From positions 124,001-188,000 of the forward strand of contig LWTK01000105.1 of assembly GCA_003326205.1 (NCBI GenBank): a stretch of 64,000 nt of DNA. Reading direction: 5' to 3'. Below, in pieces: positions 38,219-45,603 of the stretch. The notes below the pieces were generated by a model. That model searched no databases. It saw only the letters and a program-made list of their open reading frames with translations, and was not told the DNA's origin. Both the position numbers and the translations under genes were made by a program. The stretch comes from Nostoc sp. ATCC 43529. GTDB lineage: Bacteria > Cyanobacteriota > Cyanobacteriia > Cyanobacteriales > Nostocaceae. Position 1 is the stretch's first letter, and every line of letters begins with the position of its first letter.

Positions 38219-40120
38219 ATGGCAAAAGTAGTTGGAATTGACTTAGGTACAACGAACTCCTGCGTGGCAGTGATGGAAGGTGGTAAACCCACAGTTATTG
38301 CTAATGCGGAAGGTTTTCGGACAACACCATCAGTGGTTGCATTTGCGAAAAATGGCGATCGCTTGGTTGGTCAAATCGCCAAACGTCAAGCGGTGATGAA
38401 CCCCGAAAATACGTTTTACTCTGTCAAGCGCTTTATTGGACGCCGCTTTGACGAAGTTACCAAGGAGACTACTGAAGTTTCTTACAAAGTTCTTGGCAGC
38501 GGCGGCAATGTCAAGCTAGACTCACCAGGCGCTGGTAAGCAATTTGCTCCAGAAGAAATTTCTGCACAAGTTCTCCGCAAACTGGTTGAAGACGCTAGCA
38601 AATACCTGGGCGAAACTGTAACCCAAGCAGTAATCACAGTTCCAGCATACTTCAATGACTCGCAACGGCAAGCGACAAAAGACGCAGGTAAAATTGCCGG
38701 TATCGAAGTTCTACGGATTATCAACGAACCTACAGCCGCTTCTCTAGCTTATGGGTTTGATAAAAAGAGCAACGAAACAATTCTAGTATTTGACCTTGGT
38801 GGTGGTACCTTCGACGTATCCGTGCTAGAAGTCGGCGATGGAGTTTTTGAAGTGTTAGCCACATCAGGTGATACCCACCTTGGTGGTGACGATTTTGATA
38901 AAAAAATAGTTGACTTCCTAGCTGAGAAGTTCAAGAAAGACGAAGGTATTGATTTACGCAAAGATAAACAAGCTTTACAACGTTTGACTGAAGCCGCAGA
39001 GAAAGCAAAAATAGAACTTTCTAGCGTCACCCAAGCAGAAATCAACTTACCATTTATCACCGCTACTCAGGACGGGCCTAAGCACCTCGACACAACCCTG
39101 ACTCGCGCTAAATTTGAAGAACTTTGCTCTGATTTAATTGACCGTTGCCGTATCCCTGTGGAAAACGCTCTCCGGGATGCCAAGTTAAGCAAAGACGCTA
39201 TTGATGAAGTAGTGTTAGTTGGTGGATCTACCCGCATTCCCGCAGTACAACAGATTGTGAAGCAGGTATTGGGTAAAGACCCCAACCAAAGCGTTAACCC
39301 TGATGAAGTTGTGGCAGTTGGCGCAGCAATTCAAGCAGGGGTATTAGCTGGTGATGTTACTGGCATCTTGTTGTTAGATGTAACACCGCTATCTTTGGGT
39401 GTTGAAACATTGGGCGGCGTAATGACCAAAATTATCCCCCGCAACACAACAATTCCTACCAAGAAATCTGAAGTTTTCTCCACCGCTGTGGATGGCCAAA
39501 CCAACGTAGAAATTCACGTCCTCCAAGGCGAACGCGAATTCTCTACCGATAACAAGAGTTTGGGAACCTTCCGCCTTGATGGAATTCCTCCCGCACCACG
39601 TGGCGTCCCCCAAATTGAAGTCGTGTTCGACATCGACGCTAACGGTATTCTTAACGTCACCGCCAAGGACAAAGGTACTGGTAAAGAACAGTCCATCAGC
39701 ATCACTGGCGCTTCCACACTGGATAAAAATGACGTTGACCGGATGGTCAGAGAAGCCGAACAAAACGCTTCAAGTGACAAAGAACGACGCGAGAAAATTG
39801 AACGCAAGAACCAAGCCGACTCTTTGGCATACCAAGCCGAGAAGCAGCTACAAGAATTGGGCGATAAAGTTCCCGCTGCTGACAAGACCAAAGTCGATGG
39901 TTTGGTGAAAGAACTGCGGGAAGCAATTGCTAAAGATGACGATGAGCAAATCAAGAAGCTGACCCCAGAATTGCAACAAGCACTATTCGCCGTTGGTAGC
40001 AACATCTATCAACAAGCTGGTGGCGGTGCTGCACCTGGCGCTGAACCTCAAGATGGCAGTTCCTCCTCCGCTGGTAGCGGTGATGATGTAATTGACGCTG
40101 ATTTTACAGAAAGCAAATAA
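38219..40120 (+). CDS. dnaK: Hsp70 chaperone DnaK
   Basis: DnaK is the ATP-driven cytosolic Hsp70 that binds unfolded segments with DnaJ and GrpE. The 633-residue protein has the full set of signatures: [19 protein letters not shown] at the start, [20 protein letters not shown] motif near 200, [14 protein letters not shown] near 338, the substrate-binding domain and a C-terminal lid ending in [12 protein letters not shown]. It resembles the essential housekeeping DnaK2 paralogue of cyanobacteria. No dnaJ or grpE lies next to it here. Confidence 0.97.
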   Translation: MAKVVGIDLGTTNSCVAVMEGGKPTVIANAEGFRTTPSVVAFAKNGDRLVGQIAKRQAVMNPENTFYSVKRFIGRRFDEVTKETTEVSYKVLGSGGNVKLDSPGAGKQFAPEEISAQVLRKLVEDASKYLGETVTQAVITVPAYFNDSQRQATKDAGKIAGIEVLRIINEPTAASLAYGFDKKSNETILVFDLGGGTFDVSVLEVGDGVFEVLATSGDTHLGGDDFDKKIVDFLAEKFKKDEGIDLRKDKQALQRLTEAAEKAKIELSSVTQAEINLPFITATQDGPKHLDTTLTRAKFEELCSDLIDRCRIPVENALRDAKLSKDAIDEVVLVGGSTRIPAVQQIVKQVLGKDPNQSVNPDEVVAVGAAIQAGVLAGDVTGILLLDVTPLSLGVETLGGVMTKIIPRNTTIPTKKSEVFSTAVDGQTNVEIHVLQGEREFSTDNKSLGTFRLDGIPPAPRGVPQIEVVFDIDANGILNVTAKDKGTGKEQSISITGASTLDKNDVDRMVREAEQNASSDKERREKIERKNQADSLAYQAEKQLQELGDKVPAADKTKVDGLVKELREAIAKDDDEQIKKLTPELQQALFAVGSNIYQQAGGGAAPGAEPQDGSSSSAGSGDDVIDADFTESK

Positions 40121-40165
40121 TTTTCCTATTTCTTCGGGAAGATTATCTTGTTTCACCTGATATTG

Positions 40166-40201
40166 TCCATCCAAGGTTTTTCTTGGGTGGGATTTTTTTT
40201 T
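40166..40201 (+). terminator. Rho-independent terminator after dnaK
   Basis: TCCATCCAAG pairs imperfectly with CTTGGGTGGGA around a T-rich loop and is followed by nine T residues. CTCCTCACTC-type heptamer filler occupies 40205-40320. Confidence 0.8.
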
Positions 40202-40328
40202 AGAAGTTAGGAGTTAAGAGTTAAGAGTTAGGAGCCAGAAATAATAGTGCTAATTTTTAACTAGAAATTTTAAACTTTATTTTTAACTCCTCACTCTTGA
40301 CTCCTCACTCTCAACTTCTAACTTTCTT

Positions 40329-40961
40329 ATGCCTTATCCTCAAGCACCTTGGACACTGCAAGGCTACGCTATCCAAACTCTGCATTTAGTGAATATTGAC
40401 CGAGTGCGCCCTTTAATTCCCTCAAAATTAGAAATTATTTCTGTGTGGCCTGGTCAAACCATTGGTAGTGTGTATTTGGCTAATTATGGGTCAGGGTCGG
40501 TATTGGAGTACAACGAGTTAATTATTGCCCCGGCTTTGGTTTATCACCAAACGAAAATCGGCCCTTGGATTTCGCACATTTATGTGGATAATGCTGATTC
40601 TGTAGCTGGTGGTCGAGAAATTTGGGGGCTACCGAAGGAACTAGCTGAGTTTACCCTGGAAAGAGAATATGCTAATGTGCATCAGGGAAACGAGAAGCTG
40701 TGTAGTTTTAACTATAATCAACGAAGCTGGGTATGGCCTGTGCAATTAGGCGCGTCTGCTTTCAGCGCCAAGGGTAGTGATTTGCTCATATTCTCTGCTG
40801 AATTTGAGTCTTTCTTGGGCTTGATTAGTTCTCAGTTAGAAATCCCTGCTGCAAGTCCTTTTTCTGAAATAGGTTTAGATAGGCCTTTGTTAACTGTGCG
40901 TCATCAGCAGATGAATTTACGAGTTCATGCGCCAAAAGCCTTTCTTGAAATAGGCAACTAG
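40329..40961 (+). CDS. Acetoacetate decarboxylase-like protein
   Basis: The 210-residue protein has the fold markers of the acetoacetate decarboxylase superfamily: YGSGSVLEYNELIIAPALV and GGREIWGLPKELAEFTLE. The lysine in LPKE corresponds to the Schiff-base lysine of the enzyme. Cyanobacterial members are not tied to acetone formation and their substrates are unknown. The gene stands alone between dnaK and the defence region. The ATG is the first in frame and follows AACTTCTAAC-type filler. Confidence 0.8.
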   Translation: MPYPQAPWTLQGYAIQTLHLVNIDRVRPLIPSKLEIISVWPGQTIGSVYLANYGSGSVLEYNELIIAPALVYHQTKIGPWISHIYVDNADSVAGGREIWGLPKELAEFTLEREYANVHQGNEKLCSFNYNQRSWVWPVQLGASAFSAKGSDLLIFSAEFESFLGLISSQLEIPAASPFSEIGLDRPLLTVRHQQMNLRVHAPKAFLEIGN

Positions 40962-41209
40962 GCATTTCAAAATTCAGAACCGCAGCCAGCCAATGTTTGA
41001 CAACAAGTTGTTTTTAATATATTTCGGCCAAAATCCGGACTCCTGTATTTTGATTGTGTAGCTCTCTACATAGCCAAAACAACAAACAGAAGGTAGTCAC
41101 ACGAAAATTTAAGGGAGAAATTATATTATCTATCAAATCTAACAATTTTTAAAATCCAAATATTTCCTCAATTAACAAGCTTGAGAAAACGACACAATCA
41201 ATTAACTTG

Positions 41210-41240
41210 CCCTACCGTTAATTAACAGTAGGGTTTTTTA
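41210..41240 (+). terminator. Rho-independent terminator with no gene in front
   Basis: CCCTAC and GTAGGG enclose the palindrome GTTAATTAAC and are followed by TTTTTT. The nearest gene on this strand ends 250 bases earlier, so this may mark the end of a small RNA or of a long 3' tail. Confidence 0.65.
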
Positions 41241-41306
41241 TATTTATTAGATAATTAACTGGTTATTATACCAATTTGAAAAAAATGCGATAAATACATT
41301 GGATAG

Positions 41307-41330
41307 TGGCGCACAGCTAGCTGTGTGCCA
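41307..41330. repeat. 24-bp near-perfect palindrome
   Basis: TGGCGCACAGCT and AGCTGTGTGCCA are inverted copies with one mismatch and no loop. It lies in the 600-base gap before the 476-residue hypothetical gene. It may be a protein-binding site or an element end; no matching partner was found nearby. Confidence 0.55.
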
Positions 41331-41559
41331 ATACAGCTCGTCGATGTCTTGCAAATTAGTAATTTACCCAAAAGATATTTGCAAGCGCACACCACTAAAG
41401 ATGATATCGACAATTTTTAGTAAAGTATTTAAAATCACTATATTATATTAGTTTACTTGATAAATTGTTAATTACACTAATAAAATCAAGTGGAAATAAG
41501 TTAACAGATAGGGTAGATTATCTGATGTCGCTTCCAGAGTCAATTCAACAATTCATAAA

Positions 41560-42990
41560 ATGAGTAATATTTGGAGAAATACTAAATATAATTTAATAGA
41601 AAAGATTATAAGACGCTATCCAGATTTACAGGATGTTTTAGAAACATGTGATTTTGAGCCTTCAATTAAGCGAGAAGATTATCGCTTGGTTGTTGTGCAA
41701 CCGAAGGTAGCGATCGCCTGTAATTTACCCAAAGCTTTTAGAGAAGGTAATTGTGAAATAGACTTCAGCAACATCATTTTAAGAGGTCTGAAAATTAGTT
41801 TAAATCATCAAGATATTTTGGGTCAACTAATGACTGGGTTAAACACCCAACCATATTGGAATTGTCGTCGGTTTTTGAAACAGCTAGATCAAAATTATTT
41901 TGAAGTAAATTTAGGTAAAACAACACTTATTTTATCTGAGCCAGAGGCATTAGATTTGTGTTTTTGTGTTGATGCAGTTTGCCAAGAATATAAAAAATCA
42001 ATAATTGAATTTGAGAATTCTCTAGAAACCTGGAATTTTGAAATTGTAGATATTGCAAATATTCGAGGTTTTATCCTGTTTTCTGTAGGGCAAAAATTAT
42101 GGAAATTAATGCAGCAGTTTGCTGATGAATTTGATTATACTAAAGGCAAGTCTGAATGGCATTTATTTCATAATGAAGATAGCTCAATTCGAGTGAGCCG
42201 AGGAATTCGCGACCATGCATTTATCTTGCCCAAAGTTGATAGGAATTTATCATTAGGTATTAATAATAAAATTAATATTATATATAAAATTAATCATGCT
42301 TATTTAGAATGCCTTGAAAGAGGGAAAGTTACTTCTTGGCAGCAAGATATCGGAGTAAAGGGAACCTGGACAGCTAGATATACTAAGCAGTGGTTATTAG
42401 AAAAATATATTCCTCAAGCGATTAGTTACTATTTAGATAAATTTCAATTATCTGAAGCTGAATTACTAGCTGAGATCGTAAATTATAAAAGCGATGCCTA
42501 CGGCGGTAAGCTACGCTTACAGATAAAACAAATTAATGAAATTAAAGATCTACTACCTTATCTTCGCGATATCCAGTCTTGGTTACATCTATATAAGGAA
42601 AATATTGCTGCTACACTCTTGCAATCTTATTATCAAACATTTACAGATTTGATACGCAATACTGATTGCTTTATAACAGGGATAGACTATATTATGAGAA
42701 ATTTGCTTGCTGTTAAATGGGAGAATACACAAGCAAAGATTCCTTATAACTATACGCAGTGTAGTTTTAAAGATGCTATAAATTGCTTAGATGAACAAGT
42801 AGCAAAAATAAATAATAGCAAATATGAAAATAGTTTCAAAGCAGACTTAATAACTAGGACATATATTTGGATAATAGAAAACGGAAAAATTAGATTCTCC
42901 CAAGCTCAGTTAAATGCTGCTAAACAAGCTTTGCAGCCGCTTTGGGAAGACAGTCGCTTTGAAATGCGCCATGTGTTTGTTAATCAATAA
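41560..42990 (+). CDS. Hypothetical protein in the defence region, 476 residues
   Basis: I do not recognise this protein. It is mostly helical with mixed charged and aromatic residues, no signal peptide, no membrane segments and no evident nuclease, ATPase or HTH motif. Base composition is AT-rich with many AAA/AAT/TTA codons, like the Argonaute genes that follow and unlike dnaK. Residues around 312-320 (KSDAYGGKLRLQ) include an 18-base in-frame insert inside a HIP1 octamer; without it the sequence would read KSDRLQ. It is convergent with a Uma2 gene two bases beyond its stop. Confidence 0.7.
   Translation: MSNIWRNTKYNLIEKIIRRYPDLQDVLETCDFEPSIKREDYRLVVVQPKVAIACNLPKAFREGNCEIDFSNIILRGLKISLNHQDILGQLMTGLNTQPYWNCRRFLKQLDQNYFEVNLGKTTLILSEPEALDLCFCVDAVCQEYKKSIIEFENSLETWNFEIVDIANIRGFILFSVGQKLWKLMQQFADEFDYTKGKSEWHLFHNEDSSIRVSRGIRDHAFILPKVDRNLSLGINNKINIIYKINHAYLECLERGKVTSWQQDIGVKGTWTARYTKQWLLEKYIPQAISYYLDKFQLSEAELLAEIVNYKSDAYGGKLRLQIKQINEIKDLLPYLRDIQSWLHLYKENIAATLLQSYYQTFTDLIRNTDCFITGIDYIMRNLLAVKWENTQAKIPYNYTQCSFKDAINCLDEQVAKINNSKYENSFKADLITRTYIWIIENGKIRFSQAQLNAAKQALQPLWEDSRFEMRHVFVNQ
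42496..42513 (+). repeat. 18-bp element inserted into a HIP1 octamer (GCGAT^CGC)
   Basis: GCGAT at 42491-42495 and CGC at 42514-42516 flank GCCTACGGCGGTAAGCTA, six codons in frame. The split point is identical to that at 6472-6498. Confidence 0.8.
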
Positions 42991-42992
42991 AA

Positions 42993-43580
42993 CTACATAA
43001 TATCCTCTAAATTCAACACAAATCTAGGTAGAACATCCTCCCCTGATAAACTAGTAGGATTGTTTAATATTTCTATATCTTTATCTGGACGATAAATTTC
43101 TACTCGCTTGTTTTTACGGTCGATTAACCAGCCTAATTGAGCGCCATTTTCGATATATTCCTGCATTTTCTCCTGCAAATCTTTTAAAGAATCGCTAGGA
43201 GAACGTAATTCTACTACAAAATCAGGAGAAATCGGAGCAAATTTTTCTTGTTTTTCTGGAGTTAAAGCATTCCACCGCTCAATTTTTACCCAAGAAATAT
43301 CAGGAGAACGTTCTGCACCATTGGGTAGGGTAAAGCCACTTGAAGAGTCAAAACCTTTGCCTAGTCTAGTCTGTTTATTCCAGATTCCTAACTCAACAGC
43401 CATATCAAAGTTACGGTTGCCAGTATCACTACCTGTAGGTGGCATAATTAATAATTCCCCTGATGCTGTACGCTCAAATCGATAATCGCGGTTTTGTTGG
43501 CAGATTTGGAAAAATTGGTCGTCAGTTAAGTCAATTTTCAATTTGAGGGTAGGAGGTAAGGCGACTGTAGTAGCTTTCAT
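42993..43580 (-). CDS. Uma2-family (DUF820) putative endonuclease
   Basis: The 195-residue protein shows the second common form of the family: LTDDQFFQICQQNRDYRFERTASGELLIMPPTG, then RSPDISWV, PDFVVELRSPSD and ENGAQLGWLIDRKNKRVEIYRP. The acidic PDFVVE and ELRS core matches the PD-(D/E)XK fold. It is a distant paralogue of the gene at 28072. It lies between the unknown 476-residue gene and the ImmA/IrrE gene but has its own spacing (about 90 bases), so any link to the defence module is only positional. Confidence 0.87.
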   Translation of the reverse strand: MKATTVALPPTLKLKIDLTDDQFFQICQQNRDYRFERTASGELLIMPPTGSDTGNRNFDMAVELGIWNKQTRLGKGFDSSSGFTLPNGAERSPDISWVKIERWNALTPEKQEKFAPISPDFVVELRSPSDSLKDLQEKMQEYIENGAQLGWLIDRKNKRVEIYRPDKDIEILNNPTSLSGEDVLPRFVLNLEDIM

Positions 43581-43669
43581 AAACTTATCTCGACATCTTA
43601 TTTTCTAGTTTAGTAGGGTGCGATCGCTACCAAGAAATGATGGAGAGCGATCGCACTTTATTTCAATCT

Positions 43670-44326
43670 TTATTTTTTCCGAATAGGCGCAGCCTTACCC
43701 AAATAAATTGTCTTGTCACCTGGAGGAAGAATAATCCAATTTAGCTGTACTAGACGAACTTTAAGATTAGTTATTGTGACACCCAAATCCTTTTGCATTG
43801 CATAAAGATGAGACCATTTTGTTAAATCACGTTCTGTTGCCATTTGTTCTAAAATAGAATGAGGCATCAGTAAATAACTCGCAAAACGTTGAGCTTGCAA
43901 CTCCATTTTTTGCAGTTGACCACTAACAGCACGGCATAAAAAAGGCTGCATATCTATTTCACTTTTACCACCCTGCTTCATCAGTTCTTCAAACTGACCA
44001 GCCGTCTTTTGGTCAATATGTAGTTCCCAGTGTCCCAGCTCATGAGCTAGCGTTGATTCTTCAAACCCTTTGGGAAGTTTCAAAATATCTTCATTGATTT
44101 CAATTAAATGCTCCAATGGCAAAATCCTCGCTGCTATTTGTCCTTCAGCATCAGGCGGTATCCTATCCCAAACAACATTCAACCCTAAAAACTCTGCCAC
44201 ACGAGTTGCATCTAAAGGCCACTTGGGAATATATTTGGGTGTTTCCTGCATACGCTTGAGAATATTATTAGCTCTAGCCTCAATTTCGCTATCAGGAATA
44301 TAGCGATACCGCTTGATGATACTCAA
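43670..44326 (-). CDS. ImmA/IrrE-family metallopeptidase
   Basis: COG2856 proteins cleave a partner XRE repressor when activated, as ImmA does with ImmR in ICEBs1 and IrrE with DdrO in Deinococcus. The 218-residue protein has STLAHELGHWELHID (HExxH zinc site, about residues 85-95) and an ASYLLMPHSILEQM block typical of the family. Its TTG start overlaps the stop of the XRE gene by four bases, so the two are translationally coupled. The pair is divergent from the Cas4-like/Argonaute operon. Proteolytic control of that operon is an inference from arrangement and operators. Confidence 0.9.
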   Translation of the reverse strand: MSIIKRYRYIPDSEIEARANNILKRMQETPKYIPKWPLDATRVAEFLGLNVVWDRIPPDAEGQIAARILPLEHLIEINEDILKLPKGFEESTLAHELGHWELHIDQKTAGQFEELMKQGGKSEIDMQPFLCRAVSGQLQKMELQAQRFASYLLMPHSILEQMATERDLTKWSHLYAMQKDLGVTITNLKVRLVQLNWIILPPGDKTIYLGKAAPIRKK

Positions 44327-44679
44327 CCTTGCTTCTCCTCATTTTCTGGTTGTGTAGCTTCTCGAAAGACTCTTTTTGCAAAATCAGGATTCTCCTGCAT
44401 TCGACGGAACAAAGCAGGCATTGTCTTGTAATGTTGCTTGAGAAAATCTTCGTCACGCTGGGGAATACGACCAGCTGAAAAAATTAACTCTTCCTCATTT
44501 AAATCGAGATGCCGTGCTAGAGAACGAATGACATCTTCTTTTGGAGGATAATCCGCGCGATCGTTCTCTAATTTAGACAGATAAGTGAAATCTAGCCCTA
44601 TTAGTTTTGCTAGCTCACGCTGACTAAATCCCTTATCTTTGCGGGCTTCACGGATAAGCTGACCAAAACTTTGATTCAC
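44323..44679 (-). CDS. XRE-family repressor paired with ImmA/IrrE protease
   Basis: The 118-residue protein has a classic N-terminal HTH_3 domain (FGQLIREARKDKGFSQRELAKLIGLDFTYLSKLEND, read here in two parts at residues 5-40) and a helical C-terminal tail that could be the dimerisation and cleavage region. A sigma-70-like promoter for it lies at TTGATT (44731-44726) and TATCAT (44707-44702). The -35 box falls within the first of two TTGA-N8-TCAA repeats, which suggests autoregulation. The divergent genes are the nuclease and Argonaute. Confidence 0.9.
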   Translation of the reverse strand: MNQSFGQLIREARKDKGFSQRELAKLIGLDFTYLSKLENDRADYPPKEDVIRSLARHLDLNEEELIFSAGRIPQRDEDFLKQHYKTMPALFRRMQENPDFAKRVFREATQPENEEKQG

Positions 44680-44715
44680 TTTTTTTCCTACTTAACTAAA
44701 CATGATAACAGAGTG

Positions 44716-44764
44716 TTGACTAAAAAATCAATACACGTTAGGGTGTAGTTGAATAAAAAATCAA
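44716..44764. promoter_or_regulatory. Paired operators between the XRE gene and the Argonaute operon
   Basis: TTGACTAAAAAATCAA (44716-44731) and TTGAATAAAAAATCAA (44749-44764) differ at one base. Each is a TTGA-N8-TCAA dyad, and they are spaced 33 bases apart, about three helical turns. They fill the 108-base divergent intergenic region, overlap the -35 box of the XRE promoter and precede the nuclease gene start by 24 bases. This is the placement of a repressor switching both directions. Confidence 0.75.
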
Positions 44765-44787
44765 CAAAGCTAATAAGGATATAAATT

Positions 44788-45603
44788 ATGGTGTGGCGGC
44801 CGTATGTGAGTTTTAACATTTGGTCACAGTTCGCTTCATCTGTTGGACAAGAATATTTGCATTGTGATATGAAACGAGGTTTTTCCAGAGCGCGAAAAAA
44901 AGAATCATTAGTTAAAGCATTATTGGAGCAAGACACTATTCCTCAACATATCGGTTTGCATGCACAGAAGGGCATTTACGAATTTCACCAAAATATTCAA
45001 CTTTTGAACCAATCAAATGGTGTAGAGATAGTAGCAGAGAAGCTGAAATTAGACCAAGAGCCTGTCGAAGTTAAGCAGCGAATTATTAAAATTTTGACCA
45101 ATTACTATCAGGAGCCAATTCTCTCTGGAAAGAACATCCTTAAATTTAGTCGAGGTGATGAGGGAATTCCAGAACCAATCCTGATTCAGCAAGGTCATTA
45201 TTTTTTTAACTTGTTTGTAGCTATTGATTGCATTTTTATTGAATCAGACAGCAGACTGCAAATTTTAGATTTTAAAACAGGCACATCTAATTTTGATAGG
45301 CGACAAGCATTTGTTTACCTGTTGGCAGCTACTTATATGTTCCCTGGACAAAAAGCTGTTGCTTCATTTTATAACTTAGAAACTAGCAAATGGTCTGAGC
45401 CTATTACTGCTACAGATATTCAACTCAAGGCAATTCAAGCTAAATTAGCCCAAATAGCACAAGAACATCAAAAAGAACTACGTCGTTACAAGCAAAATAA
45501 ATCTGCATTTGCTGAAATATTTCCTGCTAATCCTGGAATAGCCTGTCGAAATTGTCAATTCACATCGATTTGCCAATTTAATTCATTGGAGGTTTCTGCA
45601 TGA
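44788..45603 (+). CDS. Cas4/RecB-like PD-(D/E)XK nuclease associated with Argonaute
   Basis: The 271-residue protein has the RecB/Cas4 nuclease core: an acidic residue in AIDCIFIES, the LQILDFKTGTS motif (D-x-K) and a following QAFVYLLAATYMF helix with the conserved Q and Y. Cysteines are placed one near the N-terminus (EYLHCDM) and three at the C-terminus (CRNCQFTSIC), the pattern that binds a 4Fe-4S cluster in Cas4 and AddB. AAGGA lies eight bases before the ATG. Its stop overlaps the Argonaute start (ATGA). Cas4-like nucleases are known neighbours of some long prokaryotic Argonautes. A role in generating or processing guide or target DNA is inferred. Confidence 0.85.
   Translation: MVWRPYVSFNIWSQFASSVGQEYLHCDMKRGFSRARKKESLVKALLEQDTIPQHIGLHAQKGIYEFHQNIQLLNQSNGVEIVAEKLKLDQEPVEVKQRIIKILTNYYQEPILSGKNILKFSRGDEGIPEPILIQQGHYFFNLFVAIDCIFIESDSRLQILDFKTGTSNFDRRQAFVYLLAATYMFPGQKAVASFYNLETSKWSEPITATDIQLKAIQAKLAQIAQEHQKELRRYKQNKSAFAEIFPANPGIACRNCQFTSICQFNSLEVSA

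Noticed and set aside
38482-40005. Several long leftward frames within dnaK
   Set aside because: They are antisense shadows of a highly biased coding sequence.
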